Notes under the pieces: model-generated | Told to the model about the DNA's origin: nothing | The model's input: the letters and a program-made list of their open reading frames with translations, nothing else | Databases searched by the model: none | In this document: one piece after another, positions 1-6,591 of the stretch | Layout: every line of letters begins with the position of its first letter | Position numbering within the stretch: position 1 is the stretch's first letter | Source of the DNA: a virus | Virus record (IMG/VR): IMGVR_UViG_3300042868_008383 | Location: 1 to 20,019 of that record | Strand: one strand, 5' to 3' | DNA length: 20,019 bases | Made by a program: the position numbers and the translations under genes

Positions 1-99
1 GCACTGGCGGTCACCTTTCGGGCAGGCCGTCGTGTAGGCCACGGACGATACAGTAACAGGGCCGCAGCCAGCGACCAAGAGGACGAGTGCTAGTCTCAT
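1..99 (-). CDS. Partial lipoprotein gene, possible outer-membrane spanin subunit
   Basis: The ATG at 99 opens a frame that stays open to the window edge (33 codons seen). The product begins MRLALVLLVAGCGP: a charged residue, a hydrophobic run and a V-A-G-C lipobox, so it is probably cleaved before Cys12 and lipidated. Two further cysteines follow at about residues 26 and 33. Its start overlaps the stop of the upstream gene as ATGA (96-99), which suggests translational coupling. A small lipoprotein directly after a short membrane/coiled-coil protein is the arrangement of two-gene spanins, where the lipoprotein is the outer-membrane subunit. This is inference, because only the N-terminus is visible. 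Another exported phage lipoprotein is possible. Confidence 0.6.
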   Translation of the reverse strand, partial: MRLALVLLVAGCGPVTVSSVAYTTACPKGDRQC

Positions 100-338
100 T
101 TGGCGAGGCTCCGCATCAGTTCGTCGATCTTCTTGTCCAAGTTATCCAGCCGCGAGATGACCCGGTTCATGTCGGTGTGCATGTCGGCCCGCGTAACGTA
201 GTCACGGGCTACTTCTTCCCGCGTCCTGTTCAGCAGGATTTGCAGCCGCTTCAACTCTTCGACGTTGGTTTGCAGCACCCAGCCAATGAGGCCGAGTGCT
301 GCGCTAAGGCCGAGGCTCCAGAGCATTTCGGTGGTCAT
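96..338 (-). CDS. Small membrane-anchored coiled-coil protein (holin or inner spanin candidate)
   Basis: The 80-residue protein has one N-terminal hydrophobic segment (about residues 6-24, LWSLGLSAALGLIGWVLQT). A charged, heptad-like helical region fills the rest, with hydrophobic residues spaced through VEELKRLQILLNRTREE and ISRLDNLDKKIDELMRSL. One membrane segment plus a coiled coil fits an inner-membrane spanin or a small holin-like protein. It follows the tail-assembly chaperone by 3 bp, with a CCGGAG ribosome site, and overlaps the lipoprotein gene by 4 bp. Position after the tail genes is usual for lysis genes. At 80 residues it is short for an inner spanin, and no endolysin is visible here, so the role is inferred. 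Confidence 0.6.
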   Translation of the reverse strand: MTTEMLWSLGLSAALGLIGWVLQTNVEELKRLQILLNRTREEVARDYVTRADMHTDMNRVISRLDNLDKKIDELMRSLAK

Positions 339-341
339 GGT

Positions 342-614
342 TTACTCCGGCTTTGTCGGCCAATTCACCGAATGTGGGAAGCTTGCTTGCGTTGTGATGT
401 CGCGCAGGGCTTGGCGATACGCGGCCCATGCGACCTTATCGGCGGTGGCATCAGCAACTTGCGTCCAATCACTCTCTGCTAAGAGTGAGTTCCTGATCGA
501 CCTAACAGAGTTTGACGTGCTTTCTACAGCAGCGGCAATTTCTTCCGCAGTGTAGGGTCGAATGGTCTGTTGGCCTGTGTTAGCGTCAGTGATGACTTCG
601 AAATAGTCAGTCAT
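342..614 (-). CDS. Phage tail assembly chaperone-like protein
   Basis: The 90-residue protein starts MTDYFEVITDANTGQQTIR. Its C-terminal half (about 40-90) has the pattern R..LLAESDWTQ..D......AW..YRQALRDI......P..V.WP..P. That is the signature of the small phage tail-assembly chaperone family (Phage_tail_APC), usually found just after tail fibre genes. These proteins help fibre or tail proteins fold and are generally not virion components. The ATG follows the fibre stop codon after a single base (TAATATG), so the two genes are probably translated together, which supports a functional partnership with that fibre. Confidence 0.75.
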   Translation of the reverse strand: MTDYFEVITDANTGQQTIRPYTAEEIAAAVESTSNSVRSIRNSLLAESDWTQVADATADKVAWAAYRQALRDITTQASFPHSVNWPTKPE

Positions 615-615
615 A

Positions 616-1983
616 TTATTTTACCCCATAGACGCGAATAGAGCCGCTGTCAAAAGTGTTGCCACTAACCACCGTAAGGCTTGTTGTGGCGGTAGTTATT
701 GTGCTTCGACAAGTGTACGAGCCTACCGTGCTCGAGGAAAGGGGCGGTGTGCCAGTTACTAACATCGATCCCGTCATGGCTATTCCTACCCCAGTAGCCA
801 AATCTATCTGAATAATGCCGCTCAGACCACTGGTCGTGGCAACGTCATTGGTGACTCTGATGCCGTTTAGCTCTATCCGCCCGGTATTGACGACAGAGAC
901 GTTTTGCACTGAGAGGACCAGAAAACTATATGCCCCAAGACTGAGACCGGAAAGTGTCTGGCTTGCGCCACTTGTGGTCGTGATGGTGCCGAGGAGGGTG
1001 TATGAATTAGTGTTGACCGTAGCCCAACTCGGAGCCGCGCCAGAGCCGCCAGAAGTCAGGACTTGGCCAGACGTGCCGTAGTTTGCCCCGCCAATGCCGA
1101 GTTGGCCTGCGGTGCCAATGCGAACGCGTTCTCCGCCGTTTACTACGAAGGCCATAGCCTTGCTTGCTTCAGCGCCAAGCTCAACCGCGTTAGGGGTTGA
1201 AACCCAGTAGCCTGACCGCACACCGCTGTCATACAGAGAAATGTAGGGATTGCCTGTTCCCTCAAACCTTGCCACTTCATCGTCCGTGGTAATGCTGACG
1301 TGTAGCTTCACCGCAGGGGAAGTTGTCCCGATCCCTAGATCACCAGCCGCATCCAGCGTCATAGCCTGCGTGAAGGTGATCGCGTTGCCTGCGGTGCCGG
1401 AGGGGGCGGTGAACCATCTGAAAGAGTTTTCATTCAATTGAAAGAGTGCGGCTGGCCCTGTTGATCTGTAAATGTCATTAGAGCCATTGTAGTACGCATT
1501 GTTGTAGAGATAAGAAAAATGCGCTGTGCCAGAACTGTAGCTAGCGACAGAGGCGTTACCAACTGTCAATGCCGGGCCAATGACACTCCAAGCACTCGGC
1601 GTAACCCCCAACCCGAGGTTGCCTGATGCGTCGATGCGCATACGCTCAGTCCCAGCCGTCTCCACCGTCACGGTATCAGCCGCAGGGAAACGAATGGCGG
1701 TGTTGGTGTCGCCAGCGTGGATGATCTTGTCGGGGATGGTGATGTCAGCCGTGAAGGTGTTGGTGTCAAGCTGGTTTAGCTCAGCAGCAGTGGGTGTTAC
1801 CGCCGTCCCGTCAATCTTCCACAGCCCGCCTTCGAGGTTCGGCTTGGCTTTTTGCGCGCCAGTGCCGCCAAGAAGGGCGTCAACGGCATCAAGGTCGCTG
1901 TTCAGCTTGGTTCCCCAAGTATCCGAGCTTGCGCCGACTTCTGGCTTTACCAAGCCATAGTTGGTAGTTGTGGTATCTGCCAT
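616..1983 (-). CDS. Tail fibre / receptor-binding protein
   Basis: The 455-residue protein starts [20 protein letters not shown], followed by [18 protein letters not shown]. This N-terminal motif is shared by many phage tail fibres and likely attaches the fibre to the virion. The centre holds a T-A-A-E-L-N-Q-L-D segment, also typical of fibres, and repeats of the type [11 protein letters not shown] and [14 protein letters not shown] common in beta-rich trimeric shafts. The C-terminal 130 residues are Ser/Thr/Gly-rich and are probably the receptor-binding tip. No intramolecular chaperone (S74-type) end is visible; the adjacent small chaperone gene may do that job. Host specificity would be determined here. 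Confidence 0.85.
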   Translation of the reverse strand: MADTTTTNYGLVKPEVGASSDTWGTKLNSDLDAVDALLGGTGAQKAKPNLEGGLWKIDGTAVTPTAAELNQLDTNTFTADITIPDKIIHAGDTNTAIRFPAADTVTVETAGTERMRIDASGNLGLGVTPSAWSVIGPALTVGNASVASYSSGTAHFSYLYNNAYYNGSNDIYRSTGPAALFQLNENSFRWFTAPSGTAGNAITFTQAMTLDAAGDLGIGTTSPAVKLHVSITTDDEVARFEGTGNPYISLYDSGVRSGYWVSTPNAVELGAEASKAMAFVVNGGERVRIGTAGQLGIGGANYGTSGQVLTSGGSGAAPSWATVNTNSYTLLGTITTTSGASQTLSGLSLGAYSFLVLSVQNVSVVNTGRIELNGIRVTNDVATTSGLSGIIQIDLATGVGIAMTGSMLVTGTPPLSSSTVGSYTCRSTITTATTSLTVVSGNTFDSGSIRVYGVK

Positions 1984-1995
1984 AAGTCAGGCTCC

Positions 1996-2712
1996 CTACT
2001 CTGCCGCCCACGATTCTACATCAGGCGCAATTGGTGTCCATGTTGAACTTTGCGCAGACTGCGCGCCCCATGACTCTGACGTTGAGCTGACTGGAGTCCA
2101 TGCCTCTGTGTCCGGGCTTTCTGGAGTCCAAGTCTCAATGTCAGGAGCTTCTGGTTCCCACAGCAAGCGTCCGTTGGCGCTGACTATACACGAAATGGGG
2201 ATCGTTGCACTAGTCAGATGAACGCGATTGCCTACGGCAGTCAGCGCGCTGGTTAGCGTGATCTGCGCGCTGTCCAGATAAATGGCAGTCGCTGTAGCTG
2301 CGACAGCGGTTTCTACGGCAATCAGGCTGCCGCTTTGGCGCACTGCGGTAGCGTCAGCAGTCAGGCTTGCGGCAACAGAAATAGCGGCAGGCGATAGCTG
2401 GATACGCTGGCCTGCCGCAGTCAGCGCAGTGCTGATCGACAGCGACGCAACGCCTGCTTTGACCGCAACGCAAGCAGCAGTCAGGCTGATCGCAGCCGAG
2501 ATTGCAGAGGCTGATTGTCTGACGCGAACAGCAGAGGTTGTCGTCGTGCTGACAATTGCCAGCGCAGAGACCCCGTTTTTAACCCGCTGTCCTGCTGCTG
2601 TTGTGGTGGTAGCGGCTGAAATGGCAGAGGCAGCATCAACGATGCTGCCGTCTAATCCATAAGCGTAGGCGCTGTAAGCCCCAGTGCCGTAGCCTGTGCG
2701 GTATACGGTCAT
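1996..2712 (-). CDS. Internally repetitive virion or tail protein (8 x 20 aa plus 5 x 10 aa)
   Basis: This 238-residue protein of no recognised family is built almost entirely of repeats. After a Tyr/Gly-rich N-terminus (1-27) come eight contiguous 20-residue units (28-187). They follow a loose pattern A-S-A-I-S-x-A-x-S-L-T-A-x-x-x-x-V-x-x-x, for example VASLSISTALTAAGQRIQLS and PAAISVAASLTADATAVRQS. Five decapeptides follow (189-238) of the form (A/S)PDxExWTPx, each with Trp at position 7. The alternating small and hydrophobic residues suggest a beta-solenoid or fibrous rod with a Trp-rich tip. It lies between a small tail protein and the tail fibre, so it is probably a virion appendage or fibre accessory. 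The ribosome site AAGG lies 7 bp before the ATG. Confidence 0.75.
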   Translation of the reverse strand: MTVYRTGYGTGAYSAYAYGLDGSIVDAASAISAATTTTAAGQRVKNGVSALAIVSTTTTSAVRVRQSASAISAAISLTAACVAVKAGVASLSISTALTAAGQRIQLSPAAISVAASLTADATAVRQSGSLIAVETAVAATATAIYLDSAQITLTSALTAVGNRVHLTSATIPISCIVSANGRLLWEPEAPDIETWTPESPDTEAWTPVSSTSESWGAQSAQSSTWTPIAPDVESWAAE

Positions 2713-2724
2713 GGGGTGGCCTTA

Positions 2725-3105
2725 TCAGTTCAGGGTGATGTCCAGATCGCCCGCCGGGACGCGGAACACGTCGCCAGTGTCGATAGCTTTGGATGTGGTC
2801 AGGTTGCCGTAGGCAATCAAGTTGCCGCCGCTTATAGCGTCAAAGACACCGACTGCGACGAGCGTTCCCCAAGACGAACCAGCGACAGGAAATTCGACGT
2901 TGGCGGCGTTGGTGGCGGTGTCGCCGGACACAGTAAACGTGAAGGACTGTCTGGCGTAGGACGTGCCGCTGCACTCAGTACCGCCGCCGCCTTCGCCGGG
3001 AGCGACAGTAAACAAGGCAAGAAACCACGTCGTCGGGCGCGTGACTGCCGTAGTGGTGAACAACCACTGCAAAGTGCGCGTTTCAAAAGTGTTTGACAGG
3101 CTCAT
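2725..3105 (-). CDS. Small phage tail protein (widespread family starting MSLSN)
   Basis: The 126-residue protein begins MSLSNTFETRTLQWLF. It contains the pattern T.PTTWFLALFT..PGEGG.GTE.SGTSYARQ followed by beta-rich segments (NAANVEFPVA, GTLVAVGVFDA, LIAYGNLTTSKAI, VFRVPAGDLDI). This layout is typical of a common small phage tail or virion protein, often annotated as tail fibre or tail protein, and predicted to be a compact beta-sandwich. The start overlaps the adaptor stop codon (ATGA at 3102-3105). The exact virion role is unknown; a tail-tip or fibre-attachment role is inferred from position. Confidence 0.7.
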   Translation of the reverse strand: MSLSNTFETRTLQWLFTTTAVTRPTTWFLALFTVAPGEGGGGTECSGTSYARQSFTFTVSGDTATNAANVEFPVAGSSWGTLVAVGVFDAISGGNLIAYGNLTTSKAIDTGDVFRVPAGDLDITLN

Positions 3106-3728
3106 GCGACAACTCCCGGCATCATGGGACGGAGCGGGCTGCCCGCGTATCGCCGTCCGGCTTCAGCATCTTTGACGGACTGCAAGGTCTCGTCGTATTC
3201 GTTCTTCCACAATACCACGCGCTCGTCGTCCTTCAAATAGGCAGGAGTGTGGCGCAGAACAGCATAGGTGTAGAGGTCGAGATACTCGTCTGCGAGCCAT
3301 GACGAGTTGGTCGCGGCAAAGTCAGGGACTTTGGCGTAGTAAGTCATCGTCACAGTGCGCGGAGGATTGTCAGTCGAAGCCATTGGTCCGACGAAGAAGA
3401 TGGCGTTGCCTGCGATGGTGTAGATCGGCTGGAACGTCGAGGCGTTTGCCAACTTGATCCGCTCGCGCTCGTAGGGGCTGACATACTGCATCGGAGCAGG
3501 CGGACTGTCCGACGTGATTGTCCGCATTTCGTTGTAGTCAGAAGGCAGGACCAGCGTGTCAGCAGTCAGCGGAGCCTCGGCAGTCACAACCATGCGCTGA
3601 ATCCGCAGATCGCGGTTCAGTCGCGCATGGGCCATGTCGATCATGTTGTCCAAGTCAGCCTCGAACACTGTGTCGCCGTTGCGCCAGACAAAGCGAGCCA
3701 AATAAGCCTTGAACTGTGAGTAGTTCAT
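3102..3728 (-). CDS. Head-tail adaptor protein (SU10-adaptor-like)
   Basis: The 208-residue protein starts MNYSQFKAYLARFVWR. It has the helical opening of phage neck adaptors, then D.DNMIDMAHARLNRDLR, a beta-rich middle (LVLPSDYNEMRTI, PIYTIAGNAIFFVGP, VTMTYYAKVPDF) and a helical end (LDLYTYAVLRHTPAYLKDDERVVLWKNEYDETL). This order fits the adaptor that binds under the portal dodecamer in SU10/phiEco32-like phages. I chose the ATG at 3728 rather than one 27 bp upstream, because it overlaps the previous stop as ATGA and gives the family-typical N-terminus. The long nozzle protein that often follows an adaptor is not in the window. Confidence 0.7.
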   Translation of the reverse strand: MNYSQFKAYLARFVWRNGDTVFEADLDNMIDMAHARLNRDLRIQRMVVTAEAPLTADTLVLPSDYNEMRTITSDSPPAPMQYVSPYERERIKLANASTFQPIYTIAGNAIFFVGPMASTDNPPRTVTMTYYAKVPDFAATNSSWLADEYLDLYTYAVLRHTPAYLKDDERVVLWKNEYDETLQSVKDAEAGRRYAGSPLRPMMPGVVA

Positions 3729-4027
3729 TTCTGATGCACCCTCAGACGCGCCCAAGTGCCGTCTTTCAGCTTCGTTTTAGCATACTTTGCCCACTCGCGC
3801 GACCCCACAGCAGCACCACATTCTTTCGCCCACTGCTGGGCAATCAGAACAGGCACAGTGCCGAGGTATTTGCTGCCGACCGGGCCAGTGTTCGGTTTGA
3901 GCGTGTCCGCTGCGTCTTTGGCAGCGTCGAGGATAACCTGCACGTTCTGCTGTTTGATGATGTGGAACGACTTGCCGTCTGAGTCCAGATACAGGCGCTC
4001 GACAATGGGCTGAACGGGCAGGCTCAT
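3725..4027 (-). CDS. Small conserved head/neck-region protein, function unknown
   Basis: The 100-residue protein starts MSLPVQPIVERLYLDSDGKS. Its C-terminal half has a W-A-K-E-C and S-R-E-W-A-K-Y-A-K pattern with several basic residues. Similar small proteins occur between the capsid and adaptor genes of other phages with this head type, so a virion assembly or neck role is likely but unproven. It begins 3 bp after the preceding stop and overlaps the adaptor start by 4 bp, so it belongs to the capsid-neck translational unit. No catalytic motif is visible. Confidence 0.55.
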   Translation of the reverse strand: MSLPVQPIVERLYLDSDGKSFHIIKQQNVQVILDAAKDAADTLKPNTGPVGSKYLGTVPVLIAQQWAKECGAAVGSREWAKYAKTKLKDGTWARLRVHQK

Positions 4028-4030
4028 GTT

Positions 4031-4270
4031 TTAGTCCCCGATGTAGGGCTTCAGGTAGCCAAGATTGTTGTAGTGCTTGGCTTGGTCAGTCGTCAGCTCA
4101 ACGATAGAGCCGGGTTGAATAAGCGCGGAGCGGCCACCACCATTCGGGGCAATAGGGCCGCCGATGACCATGTATTTGGTCAAGGCAGGAGCCTCGTCTT
4201 TCTTGGTCTTACGCTTCGGCAAGTCGTCAGCAGCATCTACGACAACTTCGGCAATCGGTTCGTCAGACAT
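4031..4270 (-). CDS. Small hypothetical head-region protein
   Basis: The 79-residue protein has an acidic N-terminus (MSDEPIAEVVVDAADDL), a basic stretch (PKRKTKKDE), then a compact domain (YMVIGGPIAPNGGG, IQPGSIVELTTDQAKHYNNLGYL). The second half looks like a small beta-rich fold of the kind found in minor capsid or head-completion proteins placed just after the major capsid gene. I do not recognise a named family with confidence. A GAGGG ribosome site precedes the ATG. The gene is separated from the capsid gene by a 57-bp gap that holds a perfect hairpin, so its output may differ from that of the capsid protein. Confidence 0.55.
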   Translation of the reverse strand: MSDEPIAEVVVDAADDLPKRKTKKDEAPALTKYMVIGGPIAPNGGGRSALIQPGSIVELTTDQAKHYNNLGYLKPYIGD

Positions 4271-4293
4271 GTTGTCCCTCGTTCTTGGGTGGA

Positions 4294-4317
4294 GAGGCGG
4301 CAGTTGCCCGCCGCCTC
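4294..4317 (-). other. Hairpin between major capsid gene and next gene
   Basis: GAGGCGGC (4294-4301) and GCCGCCTC (4310-4317) are perfect 8-bp inverted arms around an 8-nt loop, in the only sizeable gap in this part of the operon. There is no T-run after it on the minus strand, so it is not a classical terminator. It could stabilise the 3' end of capsid mRNA, mark a processing site or act as a leaky pause. Differential expression after a capsid gene is common in phages, but the role here is inferred. Confidence 0.5.
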
Positions 4318-4327
4318 AGTTGGTTGG

Positions 4328-5326
4328 TTAGGCCGGAGCGTTACCAGTGGTCGCGTGGACGGCACCGTGGGCCTTCTCGTTGGAGACCTTCAGGGTGTAT
4401 TCGCAGTGAACCATGCGGCGCTTGGCGTGGCCAGTCTGGGCCAGTTCGGTCTGACGCGGGGTTTCGAGGAAGCACAGTTCCGCGTATTCCGGGTCAAGGA
4501 CGTAGACCGAGAAGTTGTTCGACGCGGTGGTCTGCTGGAAGCGGTTCGGAACCACAGTCAGCTCGCCAAAATCCGAGTCATAAACGTCGATGGCCGCAGT
4601 CAGACGCTTGTCGATAGCGTCCTTGTAGCGGGTCGAGTTGCCCGTGAAGGACTGCGAAATCACGCGCTTGTTGTTCGCGTTGACCATGATGATCGACGGC
4701 GTAGCGCCTTCGATCCAGCAGTCTTCGATCACGTTGTTCAGGTTGGCTTCAGTCAGCGCAACAGCCGTACCCGGAGTCAGGGTAGCGTTGGGATGACCAG
4801 CAGTCGTGCCGGACAACGTAGGAGCAGCGCCGCCCGAACCCAGAACGATGTTCGTGCGCAGCCAAGCAGGCAGACCAGCGGCCACACGAGCAGTACCCGA
4901 CGAGCCAGCAGCAGCAGCGACGTTCTGAAGGAGCATGGATTCCATGTCACGCTTCATTTCTTTCAGCTTCAGAGTGATCTGAGCTGCAAGGCGCTGCACG
5001 TTTTCGGCGGCTGCATCAACAGCTTCCGAGGTGTTCGACACCGAGACAACTTTGTCGCTGATCTGGGTGTAGTTACCGAAACGCTTGCCGAGGGTGCCGT
5101 CGTCTTCAGCAGGCGTGTCTTCGCCTTCGATGACGCGGTTCGAGGTCGAGGGGTTCGCCAGTTCGACGACAGTCCACTCGTGGTAGGTGGCAGTGGCTTT
5201 CGGACCAACGCCGATAGCAGTCTGGAACGGAGTCTCCTCGGGGGAGATCATCGTGTACTGCTGTTCGAGGTCTTCACGAATGACAGTGTTGTCATACGTT
5301 TCAATAGTTTGTGCATCAACGCCCAT
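4328..5326 (-). CDS. Major capsid protein, SU10-like (DUF5309-type)
   Basis: The 332-residue protein starts MGVDAQTIETYDNTVIRED and continues with LEQQYTMISPEETPFQTAIG, the hallmark N-arm of the SU10 major capsid family (HK97 fold). Further family features are W-T-V-V-E-L-A-N-P, V-I-E-G-E-D-T-P-A, the G-N-Y-T-Q-I-S-D-K-V-V-S-V-S-N-T segment, I-I-M-V-N-A-N-N-K-R-V-I-S, and the C-terminal L-E-T-P-R-Q-T-E-L-A-Q-T-G-H-A-K-R-R block. It forms the icosahedral head and is assembled on the scaffold encoded 6 bp upstream. Length fits the family. The ATG is preceded by AAAGGTGA. Confidence 0.93.
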   Translation of the reverse strand: MGVDAQTIETYDNTVIREDLEQQYTMISPEETPFQTAIGVGPKATATYHEWTVVELANPSTSNRVIEGEDTPAEDDGTLGKRFGNYTQISDKVVSVSNTSEAVDAAAENVQRLAAQITLKLKEMKRDMESMLLQNVAAAAGSSGTARVAAGLPAWLRTNIVLGSGGAAPTLSGTTAGHPNATLTPGTAVALTEANLNNVIEDCWIEGATPSIIMVNANNKRVISQSFTGNSTRYKDAIDKRLTAAIDVYDSDFGELTVVPNRFQQTTASNNFSVYVLDPEYAELCFLETPRQTELAQTGHAKRRMVHCEYTLKVSNEKAHGAVHATTGNAPA

Positions 5327-5332
5327 GTTTCA

Positions 5333-6364
5333 TCACCTTTTCGGTTTGCGCACAAGAAGCGTGGCGGCGATGTCTTCGACCCTGCCAGTCTTGCGCGCGG
5401 TTTCCAGAGCGGCCTTCTGCTGCCTCGCTGACGCGGTGGCTGCTGCGACAGCACGAGTTGCTCCGGGGCGCATGACAGTTGTTGCTTTATTCGGCTTGAC
5501 TGGAGCTGACTGCCCTTTCGCCTTGAGGCGATGGTAGGCACCCAGATCGGCAAGCGCGAGATAAACCCGGTGATCCAAGAATCCGGCCAGCTCTGCGTCG
5601 TTGATACCGTAGGCGGTAGCGCCTTCCCGCATCAGCTTCTGCAATTCTGGGCCTTTTACCGGGTCGCGCAAGGCGGGCATAGCTTCGACCAGCTTATGAG
5701 CCGTTTGGACTCGCATCTGCTCTTGCTGCTGCGCTTCTTGCTCTTGAAACAACTTAACAGCCTGTTGGACCTTGGCGCGCTTCGCTTGAAGCTCCACCTG
5801 ATCTTCCCTCCAAGCCTCCATTTGCATGAGGTATTGGGTCGGGTTGGTCTGGCGAAGTGCCGGGTCAGGCTGACTGACTTGCGGTTGGAACATCATGCTC
5901 TCGAAAGCAGAAAACGCTTTCACGAGGTTTTGACGGCCAGTGTTTAGCTCCTGCTCCACTTGGACCTTCAGGTTTTCGGCCTGTTTTTTGGCTTCAGTGG
6001 CAACTTGCAGGCGCTTCTCAATTGCTCCTTCTCCCGAGTAGGCGCGTTTCAAGTCAGCGAGCGTGACTTCTTTGTCCTGTCCATCAACTGTCACCGGAAT
6101 GAGCGTGTCATCGGTTAGTTGGAAGGTCTCGAAGTTTTCATCGTCTGCTTCGTCAGCGTCATCGGTAGGAACGTCGCTGTCGGCGTCGTAGTCGCTTTCA
6201 GCGTAGTCAGCGTCGTTTTCAGACGCAGTTTCGACGGTTTCAGCCTCGTCAGCGGCTCTCTTGTCGTCCTCCTGCGGTGCAGGGTCGGCTTTGACAAGCA
6301 TGGATGCAGCGATGTCGTCCATCGACATTGGCTGCGTGGTCTGTGTAGCGGCTTCCAGAGCCAT
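5333..6364 (-). CDS. Capsid scaffolding protein
   Basis: The 343-residue protein has the layout of phage scaffolds. The N-terminal third is strongly acidic (Asp/Glu/Ala-rich, about residues 28-80). The centre (about 118-235) is a long Gln/Glu/Lys-rich coiled coil (KKQAENLKVQVEQELN, KLFQEQEAQQQEQM). The C-terminus is basic (about 275-343, ending RKPKR) and would contact the capsid protein. The DGQDKEVTLADLKRAYSG segment before the coil recurs in scaffolds of podovirus-like phages. It lies between portal and capsid genes, as expected. It starts one base inside the upstream stop (TAATG), with AAGGGA upstream. No protease domain is seen, so it probably exits or is cleaved by another enzyme. Confidence 0.85.
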   Translation of the reverse strand: MALEAATQTTQPMSMDDIAASMLVKADPAPQEDDKRAADEAETVETASENDADYAESDYDADSDVPTDDADEADDENFETFQLTDDTLIPVTVDGQDKEVTLADLKRAYSGEGAIEKRLQVATEAKKQAENLKVQVEQELNTGRQNLVKAFSAFESMMFQPQVSQPDPALRQTNPTQYLMQMEAWREDQVELQAKRAKVQQAVKLFQEQEAQQQEQMRVQTAHKLVEAMPALRDPVKGPELQKLMREGATAYGINDAELAGFLDHRVYLALADLGAYHRLKAKGQSAPVKPNKATTVMRPGATRAVAAATASARQQKAALETARKTGRVEDIAATLLVRKPKR

Positions 6365-6591
6365 TAGGGCTTCCCTTCATCGACCGTCCGCGCGAGGTTG
6401 CGCAGTGTTGCTCGAAATGTATCCACTGCCCTGACTCGGGCGTGAATATGGCCCATCTTTACTGTGTCTTGTGCGTCAACGGAACAAAATTCTGCAAACG
6501 CTTCTGCCACCATCTGATTCAAGATGTCCGTGACTACGGAATCTTGCAACAATTCCCGTGCTTTACGGGCCTTTGTGAAAGCATCAGACAT
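6364..6591 (-). CDS. Small helical protein between portal and scaffold
   Basis: The 75-residue, mostly helical protein (starts MSDAFTKARKARELLQDSVV) overlaps the portal stop by 8 bp and the scaffold start by one base (TAATG). No purine-rich ribosome site precedes it, so it probably depends on re-initiation after the portal gene. No family is recognised. Small helical proteins at this place in podovirus-like operons are often head-assembly factors, but that is only positional inference. Confidence 0.55.
   Translation of the reverse strand: MSDAFTKARKARELLQDSVVTDILNQMVAEAFAEFCSVDAQDTVKMGHIHARVRAVDTFRATLRNLARTVDEGKP

Noticed and set aside
4073-5431. Long plus-strand open frame (452 codons) across the capsid gene
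   Set aside because: It is antisense to a clearly recognisable major capsid protein, has no family resemblance, and arises from the GC-rich codon pattern.
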